Source of the DNA: JAMOBE01 sp039908285
GTDB lineage: Bacteria > Pseudomonadota > Alphaproteobacteria > Rhodospirillales > Rhodospirillaceae
NCBI GenBank assembly: GCA_039908285.1
Contig: JAMOBE010000016.1
Coordinates: 1 to 57,933, forward strand
Reading direction: 5' to 3'
Length of the DNA stretch: 57,933 nucleotides
Made by a program: the position numbers and the translations under genes. This document shows, piece after piece, positions 36,844 through 45,997 of this stretch; the first letter of the stretch is position 1; each line of letters opens with the position of its first letter. The notes under the pieces are model-generated. The model made no database searches, was not told where the DNA came from, and saw only the letters and a list, made by a program, of their open reading frames with translations.

Positions 36844-37476
36844 TCATCCACTCTGCCCTTGTCCAGCAGTGGTTGTCCCGGTTGGCTGGTCGCGGCGCCA
36901 TCCGGTGCCGCGCCATAGGAAACCGGCCGCGGACTCGCCGCGCCGGAGACCGGTGTCCAGCGCCGCCATGGTCTGCGCCATGTCGGGGCTGTCGTCGTTG
37001 AGCCACACCCGCAGGGTGTTGGCATAGATGGCGGTCAGGCCCGCGGTCTGGGCGGTGCCGGCCATGCCGGTCACACCGACGCCCGCGGCCTCCAGCATCA
37101 TCGCCATCGACTGCGAGACGCTGCACAGGCCGCCCAGCGCCACCAGCAGGTCGCCGGAACTGTCCCGCAGGATGGCCTTCAGCGCCGCCTTGTCGGGGGC
37201 CAGTGCCTCGAGCCGCTTCTTCAGCAGAAAGAACAGGTGCTCCCGGACGGAGTCGCCCCCGACTCGGTCCAGTCCCTGCAGCACCCTGCGGTCGACCTCG
37301 CGACCATAGAGATACAGCAGGTCATATCGACACGTCAGAACGTCTACGAGATCAGACAGGGGTACCTCGGCGCGGGCGGCGATATCGGCCAGAGACACGT
37401 TGCTCCAGCCTTTCTCGACCACCAGTTCCAGCGCCCTGGCGATGACAAGCCGGGTAAGGTCTGCCTTGTTGACCAT
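36844..37476 (-). CDS. TetR family transcriptional regulator
   Basis: The N-terminal domain (residues 1-60) carries a TetR-type helix-turn-helix, NVSLADIAARAEVPLSDLVD, and the LYLYGREVDRRVL linker. The C-terminal ligand domain (about 65-200) is Ala/Leu rich with no recognised ligand. 210 residues. A strong GGAGG site before ATG 37476 decides the start over the longer frame. It lies directly upstream of the phasin gene in the same direction; a role in PHB or lipid control is possible but unproven. Confidence 0.85.
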   Translation of the reverse strand: MVNKADLTRLVIARALELVVEKGWSNVSLADIAARAEVPLSDLVDVLTCRYDLLYLYGREVDRRVLQGLDRVGGDSVREHLFFLLKKRLEALAPDKAALKAILRDSSGDLLVALGGLCSVSQSMAMMLEAAGVGVTGMAGTAQTAGLTAIYANTLRVWLNDDSPDMAQTMAALDTGLRRGESAAGFLWRGTGWRRDQPTGTTTAGQGQSG

Positions 37477-37780
37477 GGTTCCTCCTACACTTCGCGACAG
37501 CTCCGACCTCAACATGTGTAGCTGGCACGACGCGAAAAAAGACGTCCACCCCGTCGCTTCGGTCAGCCGGTGGTGCGTACCGGCGGTGATCACGCGACCG
37601 TAGCCGAATGTCCCGGCTACGGGAAATCCGGGAAGACCATGCGTCAGCGAAGCGCGGTTTGTCAAATGGCGCGTGCAGACACTCCTTCTCCGGTCGTCGC
37701 CGCGTCCCCCGAGAGGCGGCAACCCCCCGACCCGATGGTGCGTTCTATGGTACCTACCCCGTATGCAGAGGAGGATCACC
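37477..37780. other. Divergent intergenic region
   Basis: About 300 bases between the TetR gene and the small exported protein. A palindrome-like TGTCCCGGCTACGGG stretch is near 37605-37625, but I see no certain promoter or gene. Autoregulation by the TetR protein from here is possible. Confidence 0.4.
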
Positions 37781-38128
37781 ATGAGAGTTCTTGCCGTTGC
37801 CGTAGGCATCGCCGCCACGTGGGCCATGCTCGGTCCGGCCGCTGCCGCCACTCGGCCGTGCGATGATATCGTGCGAGAGACGGCCGCGGCCCTCGACGCC
37901 TACCCGAAGGACCCGACCGGGGAGAGTGGCGATCGGGCGACCCTTGAAAAGGCCATGAGGGACAGCGCCACCATGTGCCGGGCCGGGGCGGAGTTCAGCG
38001 CCCTCAACTACGCCAACCTGGTGCGGCGGCAGGTGGGCTTGCGTGAGGTGGAGGTACCCGAGGCCGTTGCGGAGACTCCGTCGGGCAGTGGCGACAAGCC
38101 AGCCCCTGGCTGGTTCTACGACGAATAG
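37781..38128 (+). CDS. Small exported hypothetical protein
   Basis: 115 residues with a clear signal peptide (about residues 1-23, ending AAA). The mature part has two Cys (CDD and MCR) about 60 residues apart that may form a disulfide, and a short Pro/Gly/Glu tail. GAGGAGG precedes the ATG at 37781, deciding this start over the longer frame. Family not recognised. It converges with the antiporter gene across a GC-rich hairpin. Confidence 0.7.
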   Translation: MRVLAVAVGIAATWAMLGPAAAATRPCDDIVRETAAALDAYPKDPTGESGDRATLEKAMRDSATMCRAGAEFSALNYANLVRRQVGLREVEVPEAVAETPSGSGDKPAPGWFYDE

Positions 38129-38142
38129 CGAACCGGTAGCCG

Positions 38143-38174
38143 ATCGGCCGCTCCCCTCGCGGGGAACGGCCGAT
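38143..38174. terminator. GC-rich hairpin between convergent genes
   Basis: ATCGGCCG and CGGCCGAT enclose a second stem CCCC TCG CGGGG. It lies just after the stop of the small exported gene and about 50 bases beyond the antiporter stop, so it could serve both, though no T run is seen on either side. Confidence 0.5.
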
Positions 38175-38221
38175 GGCGAATAGACCTGGAGGTGGAAGAA
38201 CAGGCCCTGGAAGAACAGGCC

Positions 38222-39691
38222 CTAGAAGAACAAGAAAGTGTCCAGGATGAACAGCGGGATCAGGATGCCGCCCGACCACAGCATGTAGCCGAAGAAGCTC
38301 GGCATCTTCACACCGCGCTCCTCGGCGATGGACCGCACCATGAAGTTCGGGGCGTTGCCGATGTAGGAGTTGGCGCCCATGAACACCGCGCCGGCCGAGA
38401 TGGCCGCCAGGGTCCCAGGGAACTGGGTCATCAGCGTCTGGGCGTTTCCGCCCGCCGTGTTGAAGAACACGAGGTAGGTCGGCGCGTTGTCGAGGAAGCT
38501 CGACAGGGCGCCGGTGAACCAGAAGTAGGCGGCGTTGATCGGCTGACCGTCCGGTCCCGTCACCGCGCCAACCACCGACCCGAGAGCGCCCGAGGTTCCA
38601 GCCCGCAGGATGGCGATGGAGGGGATCATGGCGACGAAGATGCCGGCGAACAGCTTGGCCACCTCGATGATGGCGTCCCAGGTAAAGCCGTTGGCATCGC
38701 GATTTTCCTGGGTGGTGAGCTTCCACGACAGGCCGGCGATGGCAAGGAGAGCGGCATCCCGGACGATGCCTTCCAGGCCGATCTCCACGTGATAGATCGT
38801 GAAGGAGACGCCCGGCTTCCACAGGCCGCTCATCAGCACGGCGCCGACGATGCCGACCAGGAGCAGGATGTTGATGCCGCCGTCGATGCCAAGCTTCTCT
38901 CCCCCCTTGACCACCGGAGCGGGAGCGCCCTCCTTCGCATACAGGACCTTGTCGATGACAAAGAACAGGACAAGGAGGATGATCGCGGAGACCAGCGTCG
39001 GCATGAACACGTGGGTCGTCGGCCAGAAGAAGTCCACGCCCTTGAGGAAGCCCAGGAACAGCGGCGGGTCACCAAGCGGCGTCAATGCACCACCGATGTT
39101 GCTGACCAGGAAGATAAAGAAGACGATGACGTGAACCTTGTATTTGCGGTTTTCCAGCGCCCGGATCAGCGGCCGAATCAGCAGCATGGAGGCGCCGGTG
39201 GTCCCCATCCAGCTTGCGACGACGGTGCCGAAAAGCAGCATCGCGGTGTTGACCTCGGGTGTTCCCACCAGATGGCCCTTGAGCCGCACGCCTCCGGCCA
39301 CGGTGAACAGGGCCAGCAGCAGGACGATGAAGGGAATGAACTCGCCAAGCGCCGTGTGCGTGAGCTGATAGGCCGCCGCGGGTATCCCGTCACGCAGGGC
39401 GTAGGGCACCACGAAGGACAGTCCCCAGAACGCCGAGACCTTGCCGAAGTGGTCGTGCCAGAAATGCGGCGTCCACAGCGGCATCAGGGCGATGCACAGC
39501 AGGATGCCGATGAAGGGCAGGGCCCACATGAAGCCCATGGTCGACCCATCGATGTGGGGGACGGCGCCGTGCGCCGCCTCGGCCGCGAGAGCCGCTCCCG
39601 GCAGCAGGACGGCCGCGGCGACGGCGGCGATCCCTGCCGTCCTCAGGGACGGCCGTTCCCGGGAAGAGCGAATTCCAGTAACCAACTCCAT
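38222..39691 (-). CDS. nhaD: NhaD-type sodium/proton antiporter
   Basis: Ion transporter of about 489 residues and about 12-14 membrane segments, after an N-terminal segment that could be a signal or first helix (about residues 17-37). Family stretches include GGALTPLGDPPLFLGFL, TGALSSFLDNAPTYLVFFN and MGANSYIGNAPNFMV, all typical of NhaD/CitMHS_2 proteins. It would exchange Na+ or Li+ for H+ across the inner membrane. ATG 39691 has a G-rich upstream site; ATG 39703 is the alternative. Tandem 15-bp units (GAAGAACAGGCCCTG) run through the 3' end. It is followed on the same strand by the KdpE-like gene, which may control it. Confidence 0.9.
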   Translation of the reverse strand: MELVTGIRSSRERPSLRTAGIAAVAAAVLLPGAALAAEAAHGAVPHIDGSTMGFMWALPFIGILLCIALMPLWTPHFWHDHFGKVSAFWGLSFVVPYALRDGIPAAAYQLTHTALGEFIPFIVLLLALFTVAGGVRLKGHLVGTPEVNTAMLLFGTVVASWMGTTGASMLLIRPLIRALENRKYKVHVIVFFIFLVSNIGGALTPLGDPPLFLGFLKGVDFFWPTTHVFMPTLVSAIILLVLFFVIDKVLYAKEGAPAPVVKGGEKLGIDGGINILLLVGIVGAVLMSGLWKPGVSFTIYHVEIGLEGIVRDAALLAIAGLSWKLTTQENRDANGFTWDAIIEVAKLFAGIFVAMIPSIAILRAGTSGALGSVVGAVTGPDGQPINAAYFWFTGALSSFLDNAPTYLVFFNTAGGNAQTLMTQFPGTLAAISAGAVFMGANSYIGNAPNFMVRSIAEERGVKMPSFFGYMLWSGGILIPLFILDTFLFF

Positions 39692-39890
39692 GCATTCCCC
39701 CATGTTACGGCGCCGTATTCATCGCCCGCAGACCCTCCAGGGTTGGAACGGCGGCGGATCCGCGGTGAGCGCCTTGATCTTGATGAAGTGATATACCCGG
39801 TCCATACGGACCGGCGGCTGCCGGACCCTAGTCGATTCGGATCGGGTCCGGCCACCCATTTTTTGTTTACGGACCGCCGAGAAATGCGGG

Positions 39891-40601
39891 TTAATCTTCC
39901 GGTTCCCGCTGCCCGTGCAGCTTCAGGCGATAGCCGACACCGGATTCGGTCAGGATGTGCCGGGGGCGGGCGGGATCGGGCTCGATCTTCTGCCGCAGGC
40001 GGCCGATGAAGATGCGCAGGTAATGGGTATTGTCGATCTGCGCCCCTCCCCAGACTTCCTTCAGGATCGTCTGGTGGGTGACAACCTTGTCGGCATGGGT
40101 GACCAGCAGGCGCAGCACATCCACCTCCCGTGGAGAAAGCCTGACGGTTCCGCTGCCGGATTTGACTTCGCGGCGGATCAGGTCCACCTCCAGGTCGCCG
40201 CTGCGAAAGACGGAGCCGACGCCCTTCGCCGTGCCCCGCCGCAGGGCCGAGCGAATTCGCGCCAGCAGTTCCCCCATGTCGAAGGGCTTGCTGACGTAGT
40301 CGTCGGCGCCGTGGTCGAGGGCGGCGATCTTGTCGGCGACGGTGTCGCGGCAGGAAATGATGATGATGGGGGTCGAGGACACCGCCCTCACCTGTCCGAC
40401 CAGGTCGGTGCCGTCCATGTCGGGCAACCCGAGATCGAGCAGGATGACGTCGGGCGCGCCACTGCTCACCATCGCCAGGCCACCGCGGCCGGTCGTGCTT
40501 TCGGCTACCGCGTAGTTGTGGACGGCGAGACTCGTGCGCAGAAAGCGCAGCATCTGCGGGTCATCCTCGACGATGAGGATACGGGAGGGACTACTCATCA
40601 T
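39891..40601 (-). CDS. KdpE-like OmpR-family response regulator
   Basis: DNA-binding response regulator, 236 residues. The receiver domain has the acidic pair at residues 12-14, phospho-acceptor Asp56 (ILLDLGLP) and Lys105 (SKPF). The C-terminal winged helix has the LSPREVDVLRLLV and VGYRLKL pattern of KdpE. Its first 11 bases overlap the sensor gene's end, so the two make one system. kdpFABC is not in the window; the neighbouring antiporter is a possible target, an inference. Confidence 0.9.
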   Translation of the reverse strand: MMSSPSRILIVEDDPQMLRFLRTSLAVHNYAVAESTTGRGGLAMVSSGAPDVILLDLGLPDMDGTDLVGQVRAVSSTPIIIISCRDTVADKIAALDHGADDYVSKPFDMGELLARIRSALRRGTAKGVGSVFRSGDLEVDLIRREVKSGSGTVRLSPREVDVLRLLVTHADKVVTHQTILKEVWGGAQIDNTHYLRIFIGRLRQKIEPDPARPRHILTESGVGYRLKLHGQREPED

Positions 40602-42144
40602 GGAGTCCAGGCTCCTCGGGCTGGGGTTCGGTCGGAAAGGTCAGGCGGAAGATCATACCACCGCGGGCCGGATCGGGAAGGGCGGCGATGTCGCCGCCGT
40701 GGGCCGCCATGAACCCACGGCAGATGGCGAGTCCGAGACCGCTGCCATCGGCGGTGCGGCTGGACGGCGACCGGTAGAACTTGTCGAACAGGCGCTCGAG
40801 ATCGGGCGTGGGGACGGTGGTCCCCTCGTTGAACACGTCGATGATCACCGCGTCGCTCTCCTCCCGCGCCGACACCTCGATCCTGGCATCGGCCGGCGAG
40901 AACTTGGCGGCATTGTCGAGAAGATTGACCAGGACCTGTTCGATCAGCACGAAATCGAGTCGAACCAGCGGAAGAGTGCGCGGAAGCGACACCGCGATGG
41001 CCCGCGACGGGCCGGTGCTCTCGATTCGCTGGACCGCGACGCTGACCAGGTCCATGACCTCGATCCATTCCCGATTGATGATGAGCGCCCCTGACTCGAT
41101 GCGCGAGATGTCGAGGAGGTTGTGAACGTATCGGTTCAGCCGCTCGGCCGCTATGCGTATGGTGGTCAGCAGGGCCGTCCGCGACTCGTCGGTGTGGGCC
41201 GCCGGGTCGGAGAGAAGGCTGGTGGCGGCGCCCAGGATGGTGCCGAGGGGGCTGCGAAAGTCGTGGGACACGGACTTCAGCAGCGTGGAGCGGAACCGAT
41301 CGGCCTTCAGCCGGATCTCGGTCTCGGCCATCCGTTCACTGATCTGGGTATTCTCGAGGGCCACCGCCACCTGGTCGCCCAGCGTCATCAACAGGCGCCG
41401 ACGATCGGCGCCACGGCACGGGGTTCCGCACTCCACCACCAGAACGCCGACGGCACCCCGGGTCGCATGCATCGGGATATGGATCGTCTCGTACCCATCC
41501 TCGGAGGTCTGGAGGGTGACGGGAGCCTTGGCGGCCAGCGCGGCTTCCGCCGCCGCATGATCGATGTCGTCGGTGGCGGAGGCCGGCTCGGCCGCCAGGA
41601 CCGATAGTCCTCCCTCCCCCTGGCCTTTTTCCCCCTGGAGAAGAAGGACGACGCGCGCCCGGGTCAGCGCCGCCACCTCGTGGACGACGACGCGGCCGAT
41701 TTCCGCGGTGCCCACCGCCGCGGTGATCTTGCGCCCGATCTGATGGAGGGCCGACATCTCCTCGCTGCGGGTGTTGGCGATGCTCAGTTGCTCGCCGAGA
41801 CGACCAGCGAGATTCCCGGTGATGACCGCCATGACCAGATAGGCGGCCAGGGTGACGAAATCGTGGAGCGACTCGAAGCCGAAGGCGAAGCGGGGCGGAA
41901 AAAACAGGAAATTGTTGGCGCCGGCCCCCGCCAGGGCGGCGAACACCGACGGCCAGCGTCCGAACGTCACCGCTGCCCACAGCACCGGCAGCAGGAACAG
42001 CATCGACGTGTCCGACGGCGTTACCCAGCGGGCCAGGGAATGAACGACCACCCCCATGATCCCGATGACCAGCAGGATCGCGGCATAGGGAAACAGTCGG
42101 CGCCAGCCCCTCGAAGCAAGGGATCGCTGGCGGTGAACGGTCAT
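40591..42144 (-). CDS. KdpD-like sensor histidine kinase (DUF4118, GAF, HisKA, HATPase)
   Basis: 517 residues. Four membrane helices of the KdpD DUF4118 module (about residues 18-110) are followed by a GAF-like domain (about 135-265), a HisKA domain with SVSHDFRSPLG (phospho-His near 290) and an ATPase domain with NLLDNAAKF, a D-F-G-like DVFNEG and GSGLGLAIC. The large N-terminal KdpD/Usp sensor part is absent, so this is a truncated-type KdpD. ATG 42144 overlaps the secF stop (ATGA). Longer frames upstream are shadows in secF. Confidence 0.9.
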   Translation of the reverse strand: MTVHRQRSLASRGWRRLFPYAAILLVIGIMGVVVHSLARWVTPSDTSMLFLLPVLWAAVTFGRWPSVFAALAGAGANNFLFFPPRFAFGFESLHDFVTLAAYLVMAVITGNLAGRLGEQLSIANTRSEEMSALHQIGRKITAAVGTAEIGRVVVHEVAALTRARVVLLLQGEKGQGEGGLSVLAAEPASATDDIDHAAAEAALAAKAPVTLQTSEDGYETIHIPMHATRGAVGVLVVECGTPCRGADRRRLLMTLGDQVAVALENTQISERMAETEIRLKADRFRSTLLKSVSHDFRSPLGTILGAATSLLSDPAAHTDESRTALLTTIRIAAERLNRYVHNLLDISRIESGALIINREWIEVMDLVSVAVQRIESTGPSRAIAVSLPRTLPLVRLDFVLIEQVLVNLLDNAAKFSPADARIEVSAREESDAVIIDVFNEGTTVPTPDLERLFDKFYRSPSSRTADGSGLGLAICRGFMAAHGGDIAALPDPARGGMIFRLTFPTEPQPEEPGLHDE

Positions 42145-43076
42145 TCCTGCGGGCCAGGAGCCGGTACCGGGGCGCCGGACAGGGCGCTGCTGATGGGCGG
42201 CATGTGCATCAGCAGGGCGGCGGCGACGAAGATCGAGGAATAGGTGCCGACGACGATGCCCCAGGTCATGGCGACGCTGAAGTTGCGCAGCGTGCCGCCG
42301 CCGAAGAACAGCAGGGCCAGCACCGCCAGCGCCACGGTGGACACCGTGAGGACGGTACGCGACAGGGTCTGGTTGATGCTGAGGTTGATGACCGCAGCCA
42401 GGTCGGCGGTCTTGTTCTTGCGCAGGGTCTCGCGCACCCGGTCGAAGACGACGATGGTGTCGTTGATGGAATAGCCGGCGAGGGTCAGCAGCGCCGCCAC
42501 CGCGGTCAGGTCGAAGTCGAGCTGCAGCACCGAGAACAGGCCGACCGTGACCGCCACATCGTGGAAGGTGGCGACCACAGCCGCCACGCCGAACTGCCAT
42601 TCGAAGCGAAAGGCGACATAGGCGGCGATGCAGATGATGGCCAGCGCCGAGGCGATGATGCCGTCGCGCAACAGCTCGCTCCCCACCTTGGGACCCACCA
42701 GTTCCACCCGCCGGTATTCATAGCCCTCGCCAAGCGCTGCCTTGATCTTGTTCACCACCGCCTGCTGGGTGCCCTCGCTGTCGTCGGGCCGGTGGACGCG
42801 GATCATGAGTTCCTTCTCGGCGCCGACCTGCTGCACCTGAACCTCGCCGATGTGCAGGCCGCCCAGGGTGGAGCGGACCTGACCGATATCGACGGTGGGG
42901 GGCGTATGGACCTCGAACAGGATGCCGCCCTGGAAGTCGATGCCGAGGTTGAGTCCCTGCATCACCAGCGAAATCGCCGAAATGACGAACAGCAGGCCGG
43001 TGACCGTGTAGGCGATCCAGCGCCTGCCGACGAAATCGTAGCTGGTGTTGTCGGGGATGAAACGAATCTTCAGCAT
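42141..43076 (-). CDS. secF: Protein translocase subunit SecF
   Basis: Inner-membrane part of the SecDF complex that uses proton-motive force to pull exported proteins through SecYEG. The 311-residue product has six membrane helices, FQGGILFEVHTPP near the start and the GYSINDTIVVFDRVRE signature. CAAGGAC precedes ATG 43076; the longer frame is not used. secD is not beside it: the upstream gene is divergent. The four-base overlap with the sensor kinase gene is unusual. Confidence 0.95.
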   Translation of the reverse strand: MLKIRFIPDNTSYDFVGRRWIAYTVTGLLFVISAISLVMQGLNLGIDFQGGILFEVHTPPTVDIGQVRSTLGGLHIGEVQVQQVGAEKELMIRVHRPDDSEGTQQAVVNKIKAALGEGYEYRRVELVGPKVGSELLRDGIIASALAIICIAAYVAFRFEWQFGVAAVVATFHDVAVTVGLFSVLQLDFDLTAVAALLTLAGYSINDTIVVFDRVRETLRKNKTADLAAVINLSINQTLSRTVLTVSTVALAVLALLFFGGGTLRNFSVAMTWGIVVGTYSSIFVAAALLMHMPPISSALSGAPVPAPGPQE

Positions 43077-43273
43077 GTCCTTGAGTCCTTGCCGGTTCGC
43101 GGCCGGCCGGGGGCGCACGACGGATACGCCGCATTAAACCGGGCCGGGGGAGACCTGTCAATCGCGGGCGAACGACAGCTCTTGCCAGGGGACGGTTGAC
43201 AGTCCATCTAATGGGGCGCTACCGAGCGGTGGCGGACGCGTCCGTGGCGTGTGGCATGGAGTGGGAAGGGGAC

Positions 43274-44209
43274 ATGGATCTGATTCTCAAGGGTGCAAAA
43301 TCCGGCGGTGGCAAGGGCGGTTCGTCCGGCCAGCCGGCTTCCAGCGACCTGATCAAGGAGGGGGATGCGGCGACGTTCGTTGCCGATGTCATCGACGCCT
43401 CCCGTCAGGTTCCCGTCATCGTCGACATGTGGGCCCCGTGGTGTGGGCCGTGCAAGCAGCTTGGTCCCCTGCTGGAGAAGCTGGTGCGCGCCGCCCGTGG
43501 GGCGCTCCGCATGGTCAAGATCAACGTGGACAAGAACCAGAACCTCGCGGCTCAGCTTCGTGTCCAGTCGATTCCGGCCGTGTTCGCCTTCCGGAATGGC
43601 CAACTTGTCGACGGATTCGTCGGTGCCCTTCCCGAAAGCCAGATCAAGGCTTTCATCCAGCGGCTGATGGGGGACGGCAAGGCGGACATGGGGGACGCCC
43701 TGGCCGAGGCCAAGGCGTTGCTGGACCAGGGCGACACCGAGACGGCGGACCGCATCTATCGGCAGATCATCGCCGAAGACCCGGGCAATGTGACGGCGCT
43801 CGGAGGGGTGCTGCGCTGCCATGTGGCGCTGGGCGAACTGGACGAGGCCCGGGAGCTGATGGCTCGCCTGCCCGCCGACATGGCCGCTCATGCGGACATC
43901 GTCGCCGTGCGCACGTCGCTTGAACTCGCCGCCGCGGCGCCGAAGAGCGGCGCCATCCGGGACCTGGCGAGTCGGGTCGCCGCCAACCCCGATGACCACC
44001 AGGCGCGCCACGACCTGGCACTCGCCCACTATGCGGCCGGTGATCGCGAGCGGGCGGTGGATGAGCTGCTGGAGATCGTGCGCCGCGATCGCACGTGGGA
44101 CGAGGACGGCGCCCGCAGGCAGCTCGTCAAGCTGTTCGAGGCCTTCGGTCCGACGGATCCTCTGACGGTGGCGGCACGTCGGCGCCTCTCCACGCTGCTG
44201 TTCAGCTGA
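43274..44209 (+). CDS. Thioredoxin-TPR protein (CnoX/YbbN/TrxN type)
   Basis: 311 residues. A Gly/Ser-rich N-terminus leads into a thioredoxin domain with the active site WAPWCGPCK (Cys57, Cys60) and cis-Pro in SIPAVFAF, then a C-terminal TPR-like domain (about 140-311). This layout is that of CnoX/YbbN, a chaperone-redoxin that protects clients under oxidative stress and passes them to GroEL. E. coli CnoX has SxxC, but alphaproteobacterial members keep CGPC. GGGAAGGGG precedes ATG 43274. It starts a four-gene plus-strand run. Confidence 0.92.
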   Translation: MDLILKGAKSGGGKGGSSGQPASSDLIKEGDAATFVADVIDASRQVPVIVDMWAPWCGPCKQLGPLLEKLVRAARGALRMVKINVDKNQNLAAQLRVQSIPAVFAFRNGQLVDGFVGALPESQIKAFIQRLMGDGKADMGDALAEAKALLDQGDTETADRIYRQIIAEDPGNVTALGGVLRCHVALGELDEARELMARLPADMAAHADIVAVRTSLELAAAAPKSGAIRDLASRVAANPDDHQARHDLALAHYAAGDRERAVDELLEIVRRDRTWDEDGARRQLVKLFEAFGPTDPLTVAARRRLSTLLFS

Positions 44210-44225
44210 CGCGAGTCAAAGAGCC

Positions 44226-44933
44226 ATGGTAGGCACACCGTTCGATACTCGCCTTGATGACCTGCCGGCGGTCGTGCCGGTCTTCCCGCTCAGCGGGGTG
44301 CTGCTACTGCCGGGGGGGCGCCTGCCGCTCAACGTGTTCGAGTCGCGCTATCTCACCATGGTGCTGGACTGCCTTGGGGCGGGACGCGTGATCGGCATGA
44401 TCCAGCCGCTCTCCGTCGGTGGTGGTGGTGGTGGCGGTGGTGGCGCCTCGCCGTCACCGGCCGTCGGGGATCTGCGGTCGGAGCTTTATGCATTCGGCTG
44501 CATCGGTCGAGTCTCCTCCTTCAGCGAGACCGACGACGGCAGGTTGCAGATCACCCTGGCCGGCGTCTGCCGTTTCCGCATCGCGAGGGAACTCGACCCT
44601 CATCACGGATATCGGCGGGTCGAGGCCGACTACGCCGACTTCCGCGATGACTTCGAGTCGCCGGCCGGGCCGCTGGTGGATCGCAAGCGGCTGCTGACGG
44701 CGCTTCGACCCTATTTCGCCCTCCACGGCATCACCATCAACTGGAAAGCCTTCGATTCCTTCTCCGATGCCGCCATCGTCACCACCATATCGATGCTCTG
44801 CCCCTTTGAGCCGCGGGAGAAGCAGGCCCTGCTGGAGTCCCCCACCGTCGAGGAGCGGGGGAAGTTGTTGATCGCCCTGATCGAGATGGGCATCCTCGAG
44901 GCTGGCGGCGGTGCCGGCAGCATGCGACAGTGA
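44226..44933 (+). CDS. LON substrate-binding-domain protein
   Basis: 235 residues, a stand-alone copy of the N-terminal substrate-binding domain of the Lon protease (VFPLSGVLLLPGGRLPLNVF, ESRYLTMVLDCL, IGMIQP, and ALRPYFALHGI near the end). There is no ATPase or protease domain. A run of nine glycines (about residues 65-73) interrupts the domain and is encoded by GGT/GGC repeats. It begins 16 bases after the thioredoxin-TPR gene. Such proteins may pick substrates for Lon; no proof here. Confidence 0.92.
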   Translation: MVGTPFDTRLDDLPAVVPVFPLSGVLLLPGGRLPLNVFESRYLTMVLDCLGAGRVIGMIQPLSVGGGGGGGGGASPSPAVGDLRSELYAFGCIGRVSSFSETDDGRLQITLAGVCRFRIARELDPHHGYRRVEADYADFRDDFESPAGPLVDRKRLLTALRPYFALHGITINWKAFDSFSDAAIVTTISMLCPFEPREKQALLESPTVEERGKLLIALIEMGILEAGGGAGSMRQ

Positions 44934-44992
44934 CCGGCACCATTCGATCGGCACCGCCCACACCATCCCACCACGTGAGGAACCACCACCCC

Positions 44993-45208
44993 ATGACCAA
45001 CGAAACGCCCGCCATCGATCCCAAGCTGCTGGAAATCCTGGTCTGTCCGCAAGTGCGGACACCAGGATCGCTGCGCTACGACGCGGCTGCCCAGGAACTC
45101 ATCAGCGATCAGGCGGGCCTCGCCTATCCGATCCGCGATGGCATCCCCATCATGCTGGTCTACGAAGCCCGCCCCCTGGATCAGGACAAGGAGCAGAAGT
45201 CACGATGA
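44993..45208 (+). CDS. Trm112-like (UPF0434/YcaR) protein
   Basis: 71 residues, matching the Trm112/YcaR family: KLLEILVCP near the start, LISDQAGLAYPIRDGIPIML and a DEARP-like end. Such small proteins often assist methyltransferases; a role here is inferred only from the family. ATG 44993 is used and the stop overlaps the next start. Confidence 0.9.
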   Translation: MTNETPAIDPKLLEILVCPQVRTPGSLRYDAAAQELISDQAGLAYPIRDGIPIMLVYEARPLDQDKEQKSR

Positions 45209-45594
45209 ACGCCCCCCACTTCGGCAGCAGGCACTGGCCTGTGGAACTGCGTCTGCGAAAGGCCGAAAAGACGCTGGAGATCGACTTCGACGACGGCCGG
45301 ACCTTCGTCCTGCCGGCGGAATTGCTGCGGGTGGAGAGCCCATCGGCCGAGGTTCAGGGCCACAGCCCGGACCAGAAGCAGATCGTGGCCGGCCGCCGCC
45401 ATGTCGGCATCACCACCATCGAGGCCGTCGGCAACTATGCCATCGCCATCACCTTCGACGACATGCACGACAGCGGCATCTACTCGTGGGATTACCTCTA
45501 CACCCTGGGAGCCGAGCAGGACCAGACCTGGCAGCGCTATCTGGCCGACCTCGAGGCCAATGGCCTGAGCCGCGATCCGATGCCGACGACGTAA
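45205..45594 (+). CDS. DUF971 / gamma-butyrobetaine hydroxylase-like N-terminal domain protein
   Basis: 129 residues, starting with PVELRLRKAEKTLEIDFDDG and containing LLRVESPSAEV, HVGITTIEAVGNYAI and DSGIYSWDYLYTLG, the pattern of DUF971 (GBBH-like N-terminal) proteins, some of which are linked to iron-sulfur cluster work. The ATG overlaps the Trm112-like stop (ATGA), so the two are coupled. Confidence 0.9.
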   Translation: MNAPHFGSRHWPVELRLRKAEKTLEIDFDDGRTFVLPAELLRVESPSAEVQGHSPDQKQIVAGRRHVGITTIEAVGNYAIAITFDDMHDSGIYSWDYLYTLGAEQDQTWQRYLADLEANGLSRDPMPTT

Positions 45595-45617
45595 TCATTC
45601 AGCGTGCCCGCTTGACG

Positions 45618-45848
45618 AAAAAGACGCAACACGGATGAACACGGATATCCACGGATAAACACGGATGCAGCGGAGTTTGACATTGACTCCAGAGAGATGG
45701 GTTCCAGGAATTCCGTTGTATATGCAATAACATTAATTAGTTGCTGTCACAGATATAGATGGAGTGGTGTCCTGGCAATCCATATCCGTGTTCATCCGTG
45801 GATATCCGTGTTTATCCGTGTTGCGTCTTTTTTTCTCAAAGCCAGCAC
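45618..45848. repeat. CACGGAT inverted-array element, copy A
   Basis: The left end is a run of ten-base units (ACACGGATGA, ACACGGATAT, CCACGGATAA, ACACGGATGC) after GACGCA. The right end is the inverse (ATCCGTGTTCATCCGTGG ... GTTGCGTC), then T and GCCAGCAC. The centre (45670-45780) is AT-rich and differs from copy B. The poly-A and poly-T ends also pair. Confidence 0.8.
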
Positions 45849-45901
45849 CTTGACGAGCGGTTCATGTCATTGGTGCCGTGTGTCGAATTTACCGGAGGTC
45901 A

Positions 45902-45939
45902 TAAAAAAGAACGGCGACCGGATCACTCCGGTCGCCGTT
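45902..45939 (-). terminator. Terminator of fccB
   Basis: CGGCGACCGGA and TCCGGTCGCCG pair perfectly around a four-base loop (45912-45937). On the minus strand the stem is followed by TTCTTTTTTAT. It lies about 60 bases after the fccB stop. Confidence 0.85.
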
Positions 45940-45997
45940 GCCGTTTGCCGTTGCCGTTCGTCGACCGCCCCGGTACGAGACCGGAGCGGCGCTCGAC

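Larger units (their letters stand above)
45595..45997. other. Gene-free region with a CACGGAT element and a terminator
   Basis: About 400 bases between convergent genes hold the first CACGGAT element (45618-45848) and the fccB terminator (45902-45939). Nothing else was recognised. Confidence 0.6.
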
